A DNA stretch of 64,000 nucleotides from Polaribacter sp. KT25b (GCF_900105145.1 NZ_LT629752.1:992001-1056000), one strand, 5' to 3'; numbered from the stretch's first letter, positions 27,701-36,379 are shown. Translations and numbers: made by a program. The notes: generated by a model not told the origin, from the sequence alone.

Positions 27701-30423
27701 TCATCCGAACAAATTGTTACATCTGTTACGATTGGAGTTGGTTCAGGAGAAACAGTAATATTTAAAGTTTGATCTGCTGCACAATTCACGCCTTCCACAA
27801 AGACAGTTTGTGTTCCTGCAGATCCGTTATAAGTGATGCTGTTAAAAGCCCATGTATAGTCTTCATCCGAACAAATAGTCACATCTGTTACGATAGGAGT
27901 TGGTTCAGGAGAAACTGTAATATTTAAAGTTTGATCCGCTGCACAATTCACGCCTTCCACAAACACAGTTTGTGTTCCTGCAGATCCGTTATACGTTACA
28001 CTGTTAAATGCCCAAACATAGTCTTCATCAGAACAAATAGTCACATCTGTTACAACAGGAGTTGGTTCAGGAGAAACTGTAATATTTAAAGTTTGATCCG
28101 CTGCACAATTCACGCCTTCCACAAACACAGTTTGTGTTCCTGCAGATCCGTTATACGTTACACTATTAAATGCCCAAACATACTCTTCATCCGAACAAAT
28201 AGTCACATCTGTTACGATTGGAGTTGGTTCAGGAGTAACCGTAATATTTAAAGTTTGATCCGCTGCACAATTTACTCCTTCCACAAACACAGTTTGCGTT
28301 CCTGCCGATCCGTTATACGTTACACTATTAAATGCCCACGTATAATCTTCATCAGAACAAATGGTGACATCTGTTACGATAGGAGTTGGTTCAGGAGAAA
28401 CTGTAATATTTAAAGTTTGATCCGCTGCACAATTTGCGCCTTCCACAAACACAGTTTGCGTTCCAGCCGATCCGTTATAAGTTACACTATTAAAAGCCCA
28501 TGTATAGTCTTCATCCGAACAAATAGTCACATCTGTTACGATAGGAGTTGGTTCAGGAGTAACCGTAATATTTAAAGTTTGATCCGCTGCACAATTCGCG
28601 CCTTCCACAAAAACGGTTTGCGTTCCAGCCGATCCGTTATACGTTACACTATTGAAAGCCCACGTATAATCTTCATCAGAACAAATAGTCACATCTGTTA
28701 CGATTGGAGTTGGTTCAGGAGAAACTGTAATATTTAAAGTTTGATCCGCTGCACAATTTGCGCCTTCCACAAACACAGTTTGCGTTCCTGCAGATCCGTT
28801 ATAAGTTACACTATTAAAAGCCCATGTATAGTCTTCATCAGAACAAATAGTCACATCTGTTACGATTGGAGTTGGTTCAGGAGTAACCGTAATATTTAAA
28901 GTTTGATCTGCTGCACAATTCACGCCTTCCACAAACACAGTTTGCGTTCCTGCAGATCCGTTATACGTTTCACTATTGAAAGCCCACGTATAATCTTCAT
29001 CAGAACAAATAGTCACATCTGTTACGATTGGAGTTGGTTCAGGAGTAACCGTAATATTTAAAGTTTGATCCGCTACACAATTCGCGCCTTCTACAAAAAC
29101 GGTTTGCGTTCCAGCCGATCCGTTATACGTTACACTGTTAAATGCCCAAACATACTCTTCATCCGAACAAATAGTCACATCTGTTACAACTGGAGTTGGC
29201 TCAGGATTTACTGTAATATTTAAAGTTTGATCCGCAGCACAATTCGCGCCTTCTACAAAAACAGTTTGCGTTCCTGCCGATCCGTTATACGTTACACTAT
29301 TAAATGCCCAAACATAGTCTTCATCTGAACAAATGGTTATATCTGTTACGATAGGAGTTGGTTCAGGAGAAACTGTAATATTTAAAGTTTGATCCGCTGC
29401 ACAGGTTGCTGCACCATTTCCGTCTACTGATGAGTCTCCCTCTACTGTTATAGTTGTATTTCCTGCTGATCCATTGTAAGTAACACCATTTACTGACCAC
29501 TGATATGTTTCATCAGAACAAATTGTTACATTCGTTATTACTGGCGCTGGTTTAGAAGTTTGATTTAATAAAACTTCTGGTTGTTTATGAGAATTAGTAG
29601 GAACTAACCAAAATACATTTGCAGGACTTAAAGTTCCGTTAAGAACCCAAGTTTTTATATTATTAGCATTGTAAGTACTTCCATTACTTGCAGTCCATGA
29701 ATAGCTAGTGCTTACATTTGTATTATTTGTCCATTTCCAAATTGTTGCCTGAATGGATTTGTAAAAATTAGACATTTCGTTTGAGGGCAAAGTGTTAGGA
29801 GCATAATTTGGATGTGTTAATATTGAAACTGTACGTTGTACTAGTTCCCTTATTTCTGCATGTGTATAATTTGAATTATTAAAACTTATATCTGGATCTG
29901 GTGTTAATGTTGTATTATATACGTTACCTGTATTTGGTGCATCTTTAGTTATATCCATACAGAATGATGGAACACCACTATTATTTAAAGTAGATCTAGA
30001 AATACCCCAACCACTATCTTCAGTTATTGTTAGTGATGTTTCAGGGTAACATACATCTGCACTAGTTGTAGAAGATTTACTTTGATTACTTTTATAAGAA
30101 ATTTTTTCTTTTGACTTAGCACTGCTATATCCATTTGCAGTAATATAACTTTGTTTATCATCCAATATAGTTGATTTAACAGAGGCAAAGGATACTTTGG
30201 TTGTAGGTTTTGTGTTGTTCCACAAATAACCAGATTTTTGCTTTTCTAAGTTTTTCCAGTTAGATTGATAACTGTCGTAAAAGTTAGTTGAAGATGTAAT
30301 TTTCTCAGTAGAAAGTGCATTTTCATTTTCAAAGTTATCCAAGAAAATGTTTCCATAACTAAGTGGAACTAGTGATATAAAAAATATCACTAAAAATAAG
30401 GTAGTTTTGTTAGCGTAACTCAT
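22663..30423 (-). CDS. Giant T9SS surface protein 1: candidate thioester head, 26-fold repeat stalk
   Basis: A 2586-aa secreted protein. Order: signal peptide (about 1-24); a Ser/Lys-rich linker; residues about 120-285, a domain with FCMD (Cys155) and SIQATIWKWT (Gln225), which matches the Cys and Gln motifs of the TED/TQXA internal-thioester adhesin domains of Gram-positive bacteria; a divergent repeat (293-352); 26 near-identical 54-residue Ig-like repeats (353-1756), each with two Cys (TICSDE, NCAADQ); a degenerate repeat (1757-1810); one 81-residue PKD-like unit of the kind tandemly repeated in protein 2; an SdrD-B-like Ca-binding beta domain (GDQVWYDTDGDGI, about 1895-2010); a Gly/Ser linker; the shared module (about 2024-2500); and a T9SS type A sorting domain (YPNPSKGNV ... 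KIIFR). It is probably a long surface adhesin. The thioester call is inference from two short motifs. Confidence 0.9.
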   Translation of the reverse strand: MSYANKTTLFLVIFFISLVPLSYGNIFLDNFENENALSTEKITSSTNFYDSYQSNWKNLEKQKSGYLWNNTKPTTKVSFASVKSTILDDKQSYITANGYSSAKSKEKISYKSNQSKSSTTSADVCYPETSLTITEDSGWGISRSTLNNSGVPSFCMDITKDAPNTGNVYNTTLTPDPDISFNNSNYTHAEIRELVQRTVSILTHPNYAPNTLPSNEMSNFYKSIQATIWKWTNNTNVSTSYSWTASNGSTYNANNIKTWVLNGTLSPANVFWLVPTNSHKQPEVLLNQTSKPAPVITNVTICSDETYQWSVNGVTYNGSAGNTTITVEGDSSVDGNGAATCAADQTLNITVSPEPTPIVTDITICSDEDYVWAFNSVTYNGSAGTQTVFVEGANCAADQTLNITVNPEPTPVVTDVTICSDEEYVWAFNSVTYNGSAGTQTVFVEGANCVADQTLNITVTPEPTPIVTDVTICSDEDYTWAFNSETYNGSAGTQTVFVEGVNCAADQTLNITVTPEPTPIVTDVTICSDEDYTWAFNSVTYNGSAGTQTVFVEGANCAADQTLNITVSPEPTPIVTDVTICSDEDYTWAFNSVTYNGSAGTQTVFVEGANCAADQTLNITVTPEPTPIVTDVTICSDEDYTWAFNSVTYNGSAGTQTVFVEGANCAADQTLNITVSPEPTPIVTDVTICSDEDYTWAFNSVTYNGSAGTQTVFVEGVNCAADQTLNITVTPEPTPIVTDVTICSDEEYVWAFNSVTYNGSAGTQTVFVEGVNCAADQTLNITVSPEPTPVVTDVTICSDEDYVWAFNSVTYNGSAGTQTVFVEGVNCAADQTLNITVSPEPTPIVTDVTICSDEDYTWAFNSITYNGSAGTQTVFVEGVNCAADQTLNITVSPEPTPIVTDVTICSDEEYTWAFNSITYNGSAGTQTVFVEGVNCAADQTLNITVSPEPTPIVTDVTICSDEDYTWAFNSVTYNGSAGTQTVFVEGVNCAADQILNITVNPEPTPIVTDVTICSDEDYVWAFNSVTYNGSAGTQTVFVEGVNCAADQTLNITVSPEPTPIVTDVTICSDEDYVWAFNSVTYNGSAGTQTVFVEGVNCAADQILNITVNPEPTPIVTDVTICSDEDYVWAFNSVTYNGSAGTQTVFVEGANCAADQTLNITVSPEPTPIVTDVTICSDEDYVWAFNSVTYNGSAGTQTVFVEGANCAADQTLNITVTPEPTPIVTDVTICSDEDYTWAFNSVTYNGSAGTQTVFVEGVNCAADQTLNITVSPEPTPIVTDVTICSDEDYVWAFNSVTYNGSAGTQTVFVEGVNCAADQTLNITVTPEPTPIVTDVTICSDEDYTWAFNSVTYNGSAGTQTVFVEGANCAADQTLNITVSPEPTPIVTDVTICSDEDYVWAFNSVTYNGSAGTQTVFVEGANCAADQTLNITVTPEPTPIVTDVTICSDEDYTWAFNSVTYNGSAGTQTVFVEGVNCAADQTLNITVSPEPTPIVTDVTICSDEDYVWAFNSVTYNGSAGTQTVFVEGVNCAADQTLNITVTPEPTPIVTDVTICSDEDYTWAFNSVTYNGSAGTQTVFVEGANCAADQTLNITVSPEPTPIVTDVTICSDEDYVWAFNSVTYNGSAGTQTVFVEGVNCAADQTLNITVTPEPTPIVTDVTICSDEDYTWAFNSVTYNGSAGTQTVFVEGANCAADQTLNITVSPEPTPIVTDVTICSDEDYVWAFNSVTYNGSAGTQTVFVEGANCAADQILNITVSPEPTPIDTDVTINSNETYLWPVNGITYDGADGDQSVLIEGINCAADQILTLTVVCITADNTTTTTSITEDETKTLTSSPNGGTWAIVSGDGTINGNIYTPDDINVNTDVTIRYTIAGTSGCSATTDDVTFTVTPSLLLGSIGDQVWYDTDGDGIRDPGEYRLEGATVTLDPGTPGNPSDDLTTTTDVNGNYLFTNLPAGNYTVTVDISTVTGGLPPGKALADLIPTFDADGVGTPNTSSLTLASGENNLDQDFAYVAPSGGTSGGNSGGVESESLGDAISKIYVGRKKNSMPTEFVKSNENLYNKSKMKSAQPYQGKGQTMLDMFPTELIAGNVANVTSPTDILDYTVADEILSVDFSINGETKGVVLGIKTSDKIYNHTKASCDRLRGAEILNIQKVQLEGYNFLMQGIKQRNDIVEYAISFAVAKNNNDTNYTIQTNWYVNNYTKFNDVYNFQVWSTKPADTQKMVKDILENLQSFIPMNQTEVQKVPETYASKIYRDKGELIVNLRSTEVGNTADISMVELYSETANNIKHRYNTLDTEIQQALRLDIADGYEYEGLIEVENEVEDAFYHADGNWGLDYDKNYTEILNYFVWNNFDRTYEDDEYSINRNVEVKATSEYDYLTVYKSLLPGTISADYSEYKYLSFTAKGSGLMELGLIKSSVENWKEQYRIMVDLSEEEQTYYVPFEYFSSTGTTAKITADDLTTITFTFLPVEANTKELDLFISDVKFTKTAVEEQTIAKIETFENNFMAYPNPSKGNVNVLLFSEVDTQATVTLFDVTGKEIFVSDVQLTTGKNEIDFNLKVKPGVLFLKVNSKQTDYGTSKIIFR
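25156..29367 (-). repeat. 26 tandem 162-bp coding repeats
   Basis: Twenty-six in-frame units of exactly 162 bp (54 codons) encode PEPTPIVTDVTICSDEDY-type repeats. Units differ at few codons (T/V before W, A/V before NC, S/T/N at the end). There is a higher-order period of 648 bp (4 units): the stretch from 25801 recurs almost base for base at 26449. One divergent unit lies on each side. The array is a likely recombination and assembly hot spot. Confidence 0.95.
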
Positions 30424-30911
30424 GATTTAATAAGGGTATTTGACATGCAAAGGTGAAAGAAAAGTTGGTAAAATTAACACGTTGAAAATTAAATTATTAG
30501 GGGAGTTACTGTTGTTTTCAACGTTGTTATTTTGTCATTTTCAATCTCCAATTTATAATTTTATGTTAAAATTAAATAATTAATTATTTTTTTTCTAATA
30601 TGATTCGATAACAGATGAGTTTCTTTCGATGAACGATAAATAAGGTTTAGTTTTTTTTAAAAAACTTAATTTATTGACCAACAAAATTCTAACTCAATTA
30701 TTGAATTAAATTTAATATTTAATAAATTTGGGGATTGTATTGCGAATTGTAATTAAACTACATTTTAAAAAGGTAGTTTCAAAATTTATGCGAAAATAAC
30801 TGTTTTTTACTTATTAACTATAATTTATGTTAATTTTTTTTTGGTACATTATTAATAGGTCAAATTACAATTGATAAAAATGAAGAATAATCTATTTTTA
30901 TATTTTCATTT
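30424..30911. other. Intergenic region upstream of giant gene 1
   Basis: About 490 nt of AT-rich DNA without a convincing ORF. It holds an imperfect -7 box (CACCTTTG on minus, 30455-30448), the motif TTTCTTTCGATGAA at 30620-30633, and ATTTGGGGAT at 30726-30735, the last two also found before giant gene 2 (and the first before giant gene 3). Nothing else was recognised. Confidence 0.6.
30620..30633. promoter_or_regulatory. Shared upstream motif, copy 1
   Basis: TTTCTTTCGATGAA, about 200 nt upstream of giant gene 1. The same 14 bases occur upstream of giant gene 3, and a dyad version upstream of giant gene 2. It is a candidate binding site for a common regulator. Confidence 0.4.
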
Positions 30912-33042
30912 CTACATAAAAAAAGAGGAACCATTTCTGGTTCCTCTTTTTTTATCTATAATTTAAGATTGTTACTATCTAAAAATAATTTTAGAAGTTC
31001 CGTAATCAGTTTGTTTACTATTCACTTTTAAGAATAAAACACCTGGTTTCACTTTTAGATTAAAGTCGATTTCATTTTTACCAGTAGTTAATTGAACATC
31101 ACTAACAAAGATTTCTTTACCAGTAACATCGAATAAAGTTACAGTTGCTTGCGTGTCTACCTCACTAAATAAAAGCACATTTACATTTCCTTTAGAAGGA
31201 TTTGGATATGCCATAAAGTTGTTTTCAAAGGTTTCAGTTTTAGCAATCGTTTGTTCTTCAACCGCAGTTTTAGTAAACTTCACATCCGAAATAAATAAAT
31301 CTAATTCTTTTGTATTTGCTTCAACAGGTAAGAACGTAAACGTGATGGTTGTTAAATCATCCGCAGTTATTTTAGCAGTTGTACCTGTAGAAGAAAAGTA
31401 TTCGAAAGGAATATAATAGGTTTGCTCTTCTTCTGATAAATCTACCATGATTCTGTATTGCTCTTTCCAGTTTTCAACAGAAGATTTAATTAAACCTAAT
31501 TCCATTAACCCAGAACCTTTAGCAGTAAAAGATAAGTATTTGTACTCTGAATAATCTGCAGATATAGTACCTGGTAATAATGATTTGTACACTGTTAAGT
31601 AATCATACTCACTGGTTGCTTTGACTTCTACATTTCTATTGATTGAATACTCATCATCTTCGTATGTTCTATCAAAATTGTTCCAAACAAAGTAATTTAA
31701 GATTTCTGTATAGTTCTTGTCGTAATCTAATCCCCAGTTTCCATCAGCATGATAAAACGCATCTTCTACTTCATTCTCTACTTCAATAAGACCTTCATAT
31801 TCATACCCATCAGCAATATCTAATCTTAAAGCTTGCTGAATTTCAGTATCTAACGTATTGTATCTGTGTTTGATGTTATTTGCAGTTTCAGAATATAATT
31901 CTACCATAGAAATATCTGCAGTATTACCAACTTCAGTACTTCTTAAGTTTACTACTAATTCTCCTTTGTCTCTATAAATTTTAGAAGCATATGTTTCAGG
32001 AACTTTCTGAATTTCTGTTTGATTCATCGGAATAAAAGATTGTAAATTTTCTAAAATATCCGTTACCATTTTTTGAGTATCAGCAGGCTTTGTAGACCAT
32101 ACTTGAAAGTTATACACATCATTAAACTTGGTATAGTTGTTTACATACCAGTTTGTTTGAATTGTGTAATTGGTATCGTTATTATTTTTAGCAACAGCGA
32201 AAGAAATTGCATATTCAACAACTCCATTTCTTTGCTTGATTCCTTGCATTAAGAAATTATAACCTTCTAATTGTACTTTTTGAATGTTTAAAATTTCTGC
32301 ACCACGAAGTCTATCACAAGACGCTTTTGTGTGATTGTAAATTTTATCAGAAGTTTTAATTCCTAATACCACACCTTTCGTTTCTCCGTTTAAAGAGAAG
32401 TCAACAGATAATACTTCATCAGCAACTGTGTAATCTAAAATATCAGTAGGAGAGGTAACGTTTGCAATATTACCAGCTGTTAATTCAGTTGGGAACATGT
32501 CTAACATTGTTTGACCTTTACCTTGATAAGGTTGCGCAGCTTTCATCTTCGTTTTGTTGTACAAATTCTCATTTGATTTCACAAATTCAGTTGGCATAGA
32601 ATTTTTCTTTCTACCAACATAAATTTTAGAAATTGCATCTCCTAAAGATTCAGATTCAACACCACCACTATTTCCACCAGAAGTTCCACCAGATGGAGCT
32701 ACATAAGCAAAATCTTGATCTAAATTATTTTCACCTGAAGCTAAAGTTAAAGAACTTGTATTAGGAGTTCCAACACCATCTGCATCAAAAGTTGGAATTA
32801 AATCTGCAATTGTTTTTCCTGATGGTAAGGCTGAAGTAACAGTACTTATATCAACAGTTACTGTATAATTTCCTGCTGGTAAATTATTAAATAAATAATT
32901 TCCGTTTGCATCAGTAATTGTTGTAATATCATCTGTAGGATTACCAGGAGTTCCCGGATCTAAAGTTACCGTTGCACCTTCTAAACCATTTTCACTAGCA
33001 TCTTTAATTCCATCTCCATCAGTATCATACCAAACTTGGTCT
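30912..33042. repeat. Segmental duplication, copy B (3' end of giant gene 2 with terminator)
   Basis: Same orientation and order as 22600-24730, offset 8312 bp, with scattered single-base differences. It contains the terminator, T9SS sorting domain, shared module and SdrD-B-like domain of giant gene 2. Confidence 0.85.
30917..30953 (-). terminator. Terminator of giant surface protein 2
   Basis: The same 10-bp stem (AGAGGAACCA / TGGTTCCTCT) and flanks as behind giant gene 1, about 20 nt after the stop at 30975. Each giant gene therefore appears to be its own transcription unit. Confidence 0.9.
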
Positions 33043-36000
33043 CCAATACTACCTACAAGAATTGTAGGAGTAACAGTAAAAGTAACATCGCTAGAAGTTG
33101 CAGCACAAGACCCATCCGCAACAATTGTATATTTAATTGTAACATCAGTATTTGAATTGATGTTTGCAGGTGTATAAACATTTCCATTGATTGTTCCGCC
33201 ACCAGAAACTATTGACCAAGTTCCTCCTGTAGGATTTCCTGATAAGGTTTTTGTTTCTCCTTCAGTAATGTCTGCTGTTGAAGTTGTATTATCAGCAACT
33301 ATTGAACAAACAGGAGTTACAGTAAAAGTAACATCGCTAGAAGTTGCAGCACAAGATCCATCTGCAGCAATTGTGTATTTAATTGTAACATCAGTATTTG
33401 AGTTGATGTTTGCAGGAGTATAAACATTTCCATTGATTGATCCACCACCAGAAACGATAGACCAAGTTCCTCCCGTAGGATTTCCTGATAAAGTTTTGGT
33501 TTGGTTTTCTGTGATTGAAGTCGTTGAAGTTGTGTTATCAGCAACTATTGAACAAACTGGAGTTACTGTAAAAGTTACATCCGAAGTTGTAGCAGCACAA
33601 GACCCATCCGCAGCAATTGTATATTTAATTGTTACATCAGTATTTGAGTTGATGTTAGCAGGCGTATAAATATTTCCATTAATTGAACCTCCACCAGAAA
33701 CGATAGACCAAGTTCCTCCTGTAGGATTTCCTGATAAAGTTTTCGTCTCGTTTTCTGTGATTGAAGTAGTTGATGTTGTATTATCAGCAACTATTGAACA
33801 AACAGGAGTAACAGTAAAAGTAACATCGCTAGAAGTAGCAGCACAAGACCCATCCGCAGCAATTGTATATTTAATTGTAACATCAGTATTTGAGTTGATG
33901 TTTGCAGGTGTATAAACATTTCCATTTAAAGTTCCACCACCAGAAACGATAGACCAAGTTCCTCCCGTAGGATTTCCTGATAAAGTTTTGGTTTGGTCTT
34001 CTGTGATTGAAGCAGTTGAAGTAGTATTATCAGCAACTATTGAACAAACAGGAGTAACAGTAAAAGTAACATCGCTAGAAGTCGCAGCACAAGACCCATC
34101 TGCAGCAATTGTATATTTAATTGTAACATCAGTATTTGAGTTGATGTTTGCAGGCGTATAAATATTTCCGTTGATTGTTCCACCACCAGAAACGATAGAC
34201 CAAGTTCCTCCCGTAGGATTTCCTGATAAGGTTTTTGTTTCTCCTTCTGTAATGTCTGCTGTTGAAGTTGTGTTATCAGCAACTATTGAACAAACAGGAG
34301 TAACAGTAAAAGTAACATCGCTAGAAGTCGCAGCACAAGATCCATCTGCAGCAATTGTATATTTAATTGTAACATCAGTATTTGAGTTGATGTTTGCAGG
34401 TGTGTAAACATTTCCGTTTAAACTTCCACCACCAGAAACGATAGACCAAGTTCCTCCCGTAGGATTTCCTGATAAAGTTTTAGTTTGACCTTCAGTTATT
34501 GAAGCCGTTGAAGTTGTGTTATCAGCAACTATTGAACAAACAGGAGTTACAGTAAAAGTAACATCGCTAGAAGTTGCAGCACAAGACCCATCCGCAGCAA
34601 TTGTATATTTAATTGTAACATCAGTATTTGAGTTGATGTTAGCAGGCGTATAAATATTTCCATTTAAAGTTCCACCACCAGAAACGATAGACCAAGTTCC
34701 TCCTGTAGGATTTCCTGATAAAGTTTTAGTTTGGTCTTCTGTAATGTCTGCTGTAGAAGTTGTGTTATCGGCAACTATATTACAAACCGGAGTTACAGTA
34801 AAAGTAACATCGCTAGAAGTTGCAGCACAAGAACCATCCGCAGCAATTGTATATTTAATTGTAACATCAGTATTTGAGTTGATGTTTGCAGGTGTATAAA
34901 CATTTCCGTTAATAGTTCCACCACCAGAAACGATTGACCAAGTTCCTCCTGTAGGATTTCCTGATAAAGTTTTTGTTTCTCCTTCAGTAATGTCTGCTGT
35001 TGAAGTTGTGTTATCAGCAACTATTGAACAAACCGGAGTAACAGTAAAAGTAACATCGCTAGAAGTTGCAGCACAAGAACCATCCGCAGCAATTGTATAT
35101 TTAATTGTAACATCAGTATTTGTGTTGATATTTGCAGGCGTATAAATATTTCCGTTGATTGTTCCGCCACCAGAAACGATAGACCAAGTTCCTCCCGTAG
35201 GATTTCCTGATAAAGTTTTGGTTTGGTTTTCTGTGATTGAAGTCGTTGAAGTTGTGTTATCAGCAGTAGAACATACTACAGGTGCTGTTAAGGTAGTGTC
35301 AAATAAAGCATAATGCATTTGTCCACCTGCATGTATTATTGATTTTCCAATAACTTGTCCTTCAATATTAGATTGATTTACACTTTTATCAATATCAGCA
35401 AAAGGAGCAAAAACTGTTCCTTCAACTGTAGAATTTCCATTTATATTTAATTGTGTAGTGTTGTAGAAATTATAAAATATATAAGGTGCGTTCTGAAATC
35501 CAACACCAGCTTGATTCCAAACATCCCAATTAAAAGTACCAGCAGCATCAACATTTATAACTAAAACTTTTGATGCACTTGGTTGGTTGTTATAAGTAAA
35601 AACATCAACATTGTTTAAATCTGTACCCGTTATATTTAAATAATTGATTCCATTTTGTAAATTAATTTTTACTTGATTTGGAAGATTTGTATTTGAAATA
35701 GTTTGTCCGTTAGGATTTGTTAATTGCGCATTATTTGTATTCTGAGAAATACCTGTAGAAGAAGCTCTCATTGTTTGAAATGCTGATGCAAAATCAATTA
35801 AACTACCTTCTATAACAGGATTATTGGTAGCACTTACACCTAAGTTTTGTGCATTTGTTTGAAGTTGAATTTTTGAAGAAGAATTATAATTATTCCCATC
35901 AGTAATTCTAATGTTTGAATAAGCTCCGTTTTGATCTTGGTACCAAACTGTAGAACCTGTACCATCTCCTATCTTTACATAACGGTTAGAATTAACACTA

Positions 36001-36290
36001 ATATTTCCACTACTGCTAGAATTATAATCTATTTTCCCCCCAACTAAAAGACCTATTAAAGTACCATTGGTTGAAAAAGTTCCAACATTATGAATGTTCA
36101 CGTTATAATTTCCTTTAATTGTCAAATCACCTCCTATAGCAACTCCTCCTTCGGATTCATTTGTTTTTAAAGTAGCGTTGTTTTCAACAAAAACATTGAA
36201 ACCTTGAGCGGGAGATGTTGGGCTTTGTGAGAATACTGTATTTGCAAACAGCAATACCGCGGTTAATAAAAAAGTAATTTTACGCATCAT
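30975..36290 (-). CDS. Giant T9SS surface protein 2: choice-of-anchor A head, nine PKD-like repeats
   Basis: A 1771-aa secreted protein. Order: signal peptide (1-22, ending FANTVFSQ); a choice-of-anchor A adhesive domain (about 28-335) with its characteristic elements FNVFVENNATLK, AIGGDLTIKG, VEGTVFAPFADI and EGQVIGKSIIHAGGQ; nine tandem units of about 82 residues (340-1076), each starting C-S-x-x-ADNTTST and ending SDVTFTVTPV, probably Ig/PKD-like; an SdrD-B-like domain (GDQVWYDTDGDGIKD); a Gly/Ser linker; the shared module of about 480 residues; and a C-terminal T9SS type A sorting domain. From the SdrD-B domain on it is almost identical to giant protein 1. Likely a cell-surface adhesin with a different tip; ligand unknown. 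Confidence 0.92.
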   Translation of the reverse strand: MMRKITFLLTAVLLFANTVFSQSPTSPAQGFNVFVENNATLKTNESEGGVAIGGDLTIKGNYNVNIHNVGTFSTNGTLIGLLVGGKIDYNSSSSGNISVNSNRYVKIGDGTGSTVWYQDQNGAYSNIRITDGNNYNSSSKIQLQTNAQNLGVSATNNPVIEGSLIDFASAFQTMRASSTGISQNTNNAQLTNPNGQTISNTNLPNQVKINLQNGINYLNITGTDLNNVDVFTYNNQPSASKVLVINVDAAGTFNWDVWNQAGVGFQNAPYIFYNFYNTTQLNINGNSTVEGTVFAPFADIDKSVNQSNIEGQVIGKSIIHAGGQMHYALFDTTLTAPVVCSTADNTTSTTSITENQTKTLSGNPTGGTWSIVSGGGTINGNIYTPANINTNTDVTIKYTIAADGSCAATSSDVTFTVTPVCSIVADNTTSTADITEGETKTLSGNPTGGTWSIVSGGGTINGNVYTPANINSNTDVTIKYTIAADGSCAATSSDVTFTVTPVCNIVADNTTSTADITEDQTKTLSGNPTGGTWSIVSGGGTLNGNIYTPANINSNTDVTIKYTIAADGSCAATSSDVTFTVTPVCSIVADNTTSTASITEGQTKTLSGNPTGGTWSIVSGGGSLNGNVYTPANINSNTDVTIKYTIAADGSCAATSSDVTFTVTPVCSIVADNTTSTADITEGETKTLSGNPTGGTWSIVSGGGTINGNIYTPANINSNTDVTIKYTIAADGSCAATSSDVTFTVTPVCSIVADNTTSTASITEDQTKTLSGNPTGGTWSIVSGGGTLNGNVYTPANINSNTDVTIKYTIAADGSCAATSSDVTFTVTPVCSIVADNTTSTTSITENETKTLSGNPTGGTWSIVSGGGSINGNIYTPANINSNTDVTIKYTIAADGSCAATTSDVTFTVTPVCSIVADNTTSTTSITENQTKTLSGNPTGGTWSIVSGGGSINGNVYTPANINSNTDVTIKYTIAADGSCAATSSDVTFTVTPVCSIVADNTTSTADITEGETKTLSGNPTGGTWSIVSGGGTINGNVYTPANINSNTDVTIKYTIVADGSCAATSSDVTFTVTPTILVGSIGDQVWYDTDGDGIKDASENGLEGATVTLDPGTPGNPTDDITTITDANGNYLFNNLPAGNYTVTVDISTVTSALPSGKTIADLIPTFDADGVGTPNTSSLTLASGENNLDQDFAYVAPSGGTSGGNSGGVESESLGDAISKIYVGRKKNSMPTEFVKSNENLYNKTKMKAAQPYQGKGQTMLDMFPTELTAGNIANVTSPTDILDYTVADEVLSVDFSLNGETKGVVLGIKTSDKIYNHTKASCDRLRGAEILNIQKVQLEGYNFLMQGIKQRNGVVEYAISFAVAKNNNDTNYTIQTNWYVNNYTKFNDVYNFQVWSTKPADTQKMVTDILENLQSFIPMNQTEIQKVPETYASKIYRDKGELVVNLRSTEVGNTADISMVELYSETANNIKHRYNTLDTEIQQALRLDIADGYEYEGLIEVENEVEDAFYHADGNWGLDYDKNYTEILNYFVWNNFDRTYEDDEYSINRNVEVKATSEYDYLTVYKSLLPGTISADYSEYKYLSFTAKGSGLMELGLIKSSVENWKEQYRIMVDLSEEEQTYYIPFEYFSSTGTTAKITADDLTTITFTFLPVEANTKELDLFISDVKFTKTAVEEQTIAKTETFENNFMAYPNPSKGNVNVLLFSEVDTQATVTLFDVTGKEIFVSDVQLTTGKNEIDFNLKVKPGVLFLKVNSKQTDYGTSKIIFR
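33063..35273 (-). repeat. Nine tandem 246-bp coding repeats
   Basis: Nine in-frame units (the first 243 bp, the others 246 bp) encode 81-82-residue PKD-like repeats with LSGNPTGGTWSIVSGGG cores. Variation is concentrated in the TADITEGET / TSITENQT segment. A single related, more diverged unit is present in giant gene 1 (residues 1811-1891). Confidence 0.93.
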
Positions 36291-36331
36291 AGTTATTAAT
36301 TTAATGATTAATTTATATACCCAATCTATTA

Positions 36332-36379
36332 CAAAAATATTCTCATTTCTGTAATAGTTGTTTTTCTTTCGTTAGAAAG
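36332..36379 (-). promoter_or_regulatory. Promoter and dyad upstream of giant gene 2
   Basis: TATTTTTG (36339-36332, minus) is an exact -7 match. Just upstream, CTTTC-GTTA-GAAAG (36366-36379) is a 5-bp inverted repeat matching the TTTCTTTCG core seen before giant genes 1 and 3. The site lies about 27 nt upstream of the -7 box, where an activator or repressor could act. Confidence 0.5.

Noticed and set aside
25156..29367. Regular 162-bp periodicity that might be taken for a CRISPR-like or satellite array
   Set aside because: All units are in one open frame with codon-level variation, there are no spacers, and the translated unit is a Cys-containing Ig-like domain. It is a coding repeat.
33187..34407. 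Plus-strand ORFs of 78 aa repeated inside the giant gene 2 array, and a similar 87-aa plus-strand ORF (22841-23104, 31153-31416) in both duplicated 3' ends
   Set aside because: They lie antisense to clear coding repeats, recur only because the DNA repeats, and have no promoter or family features.
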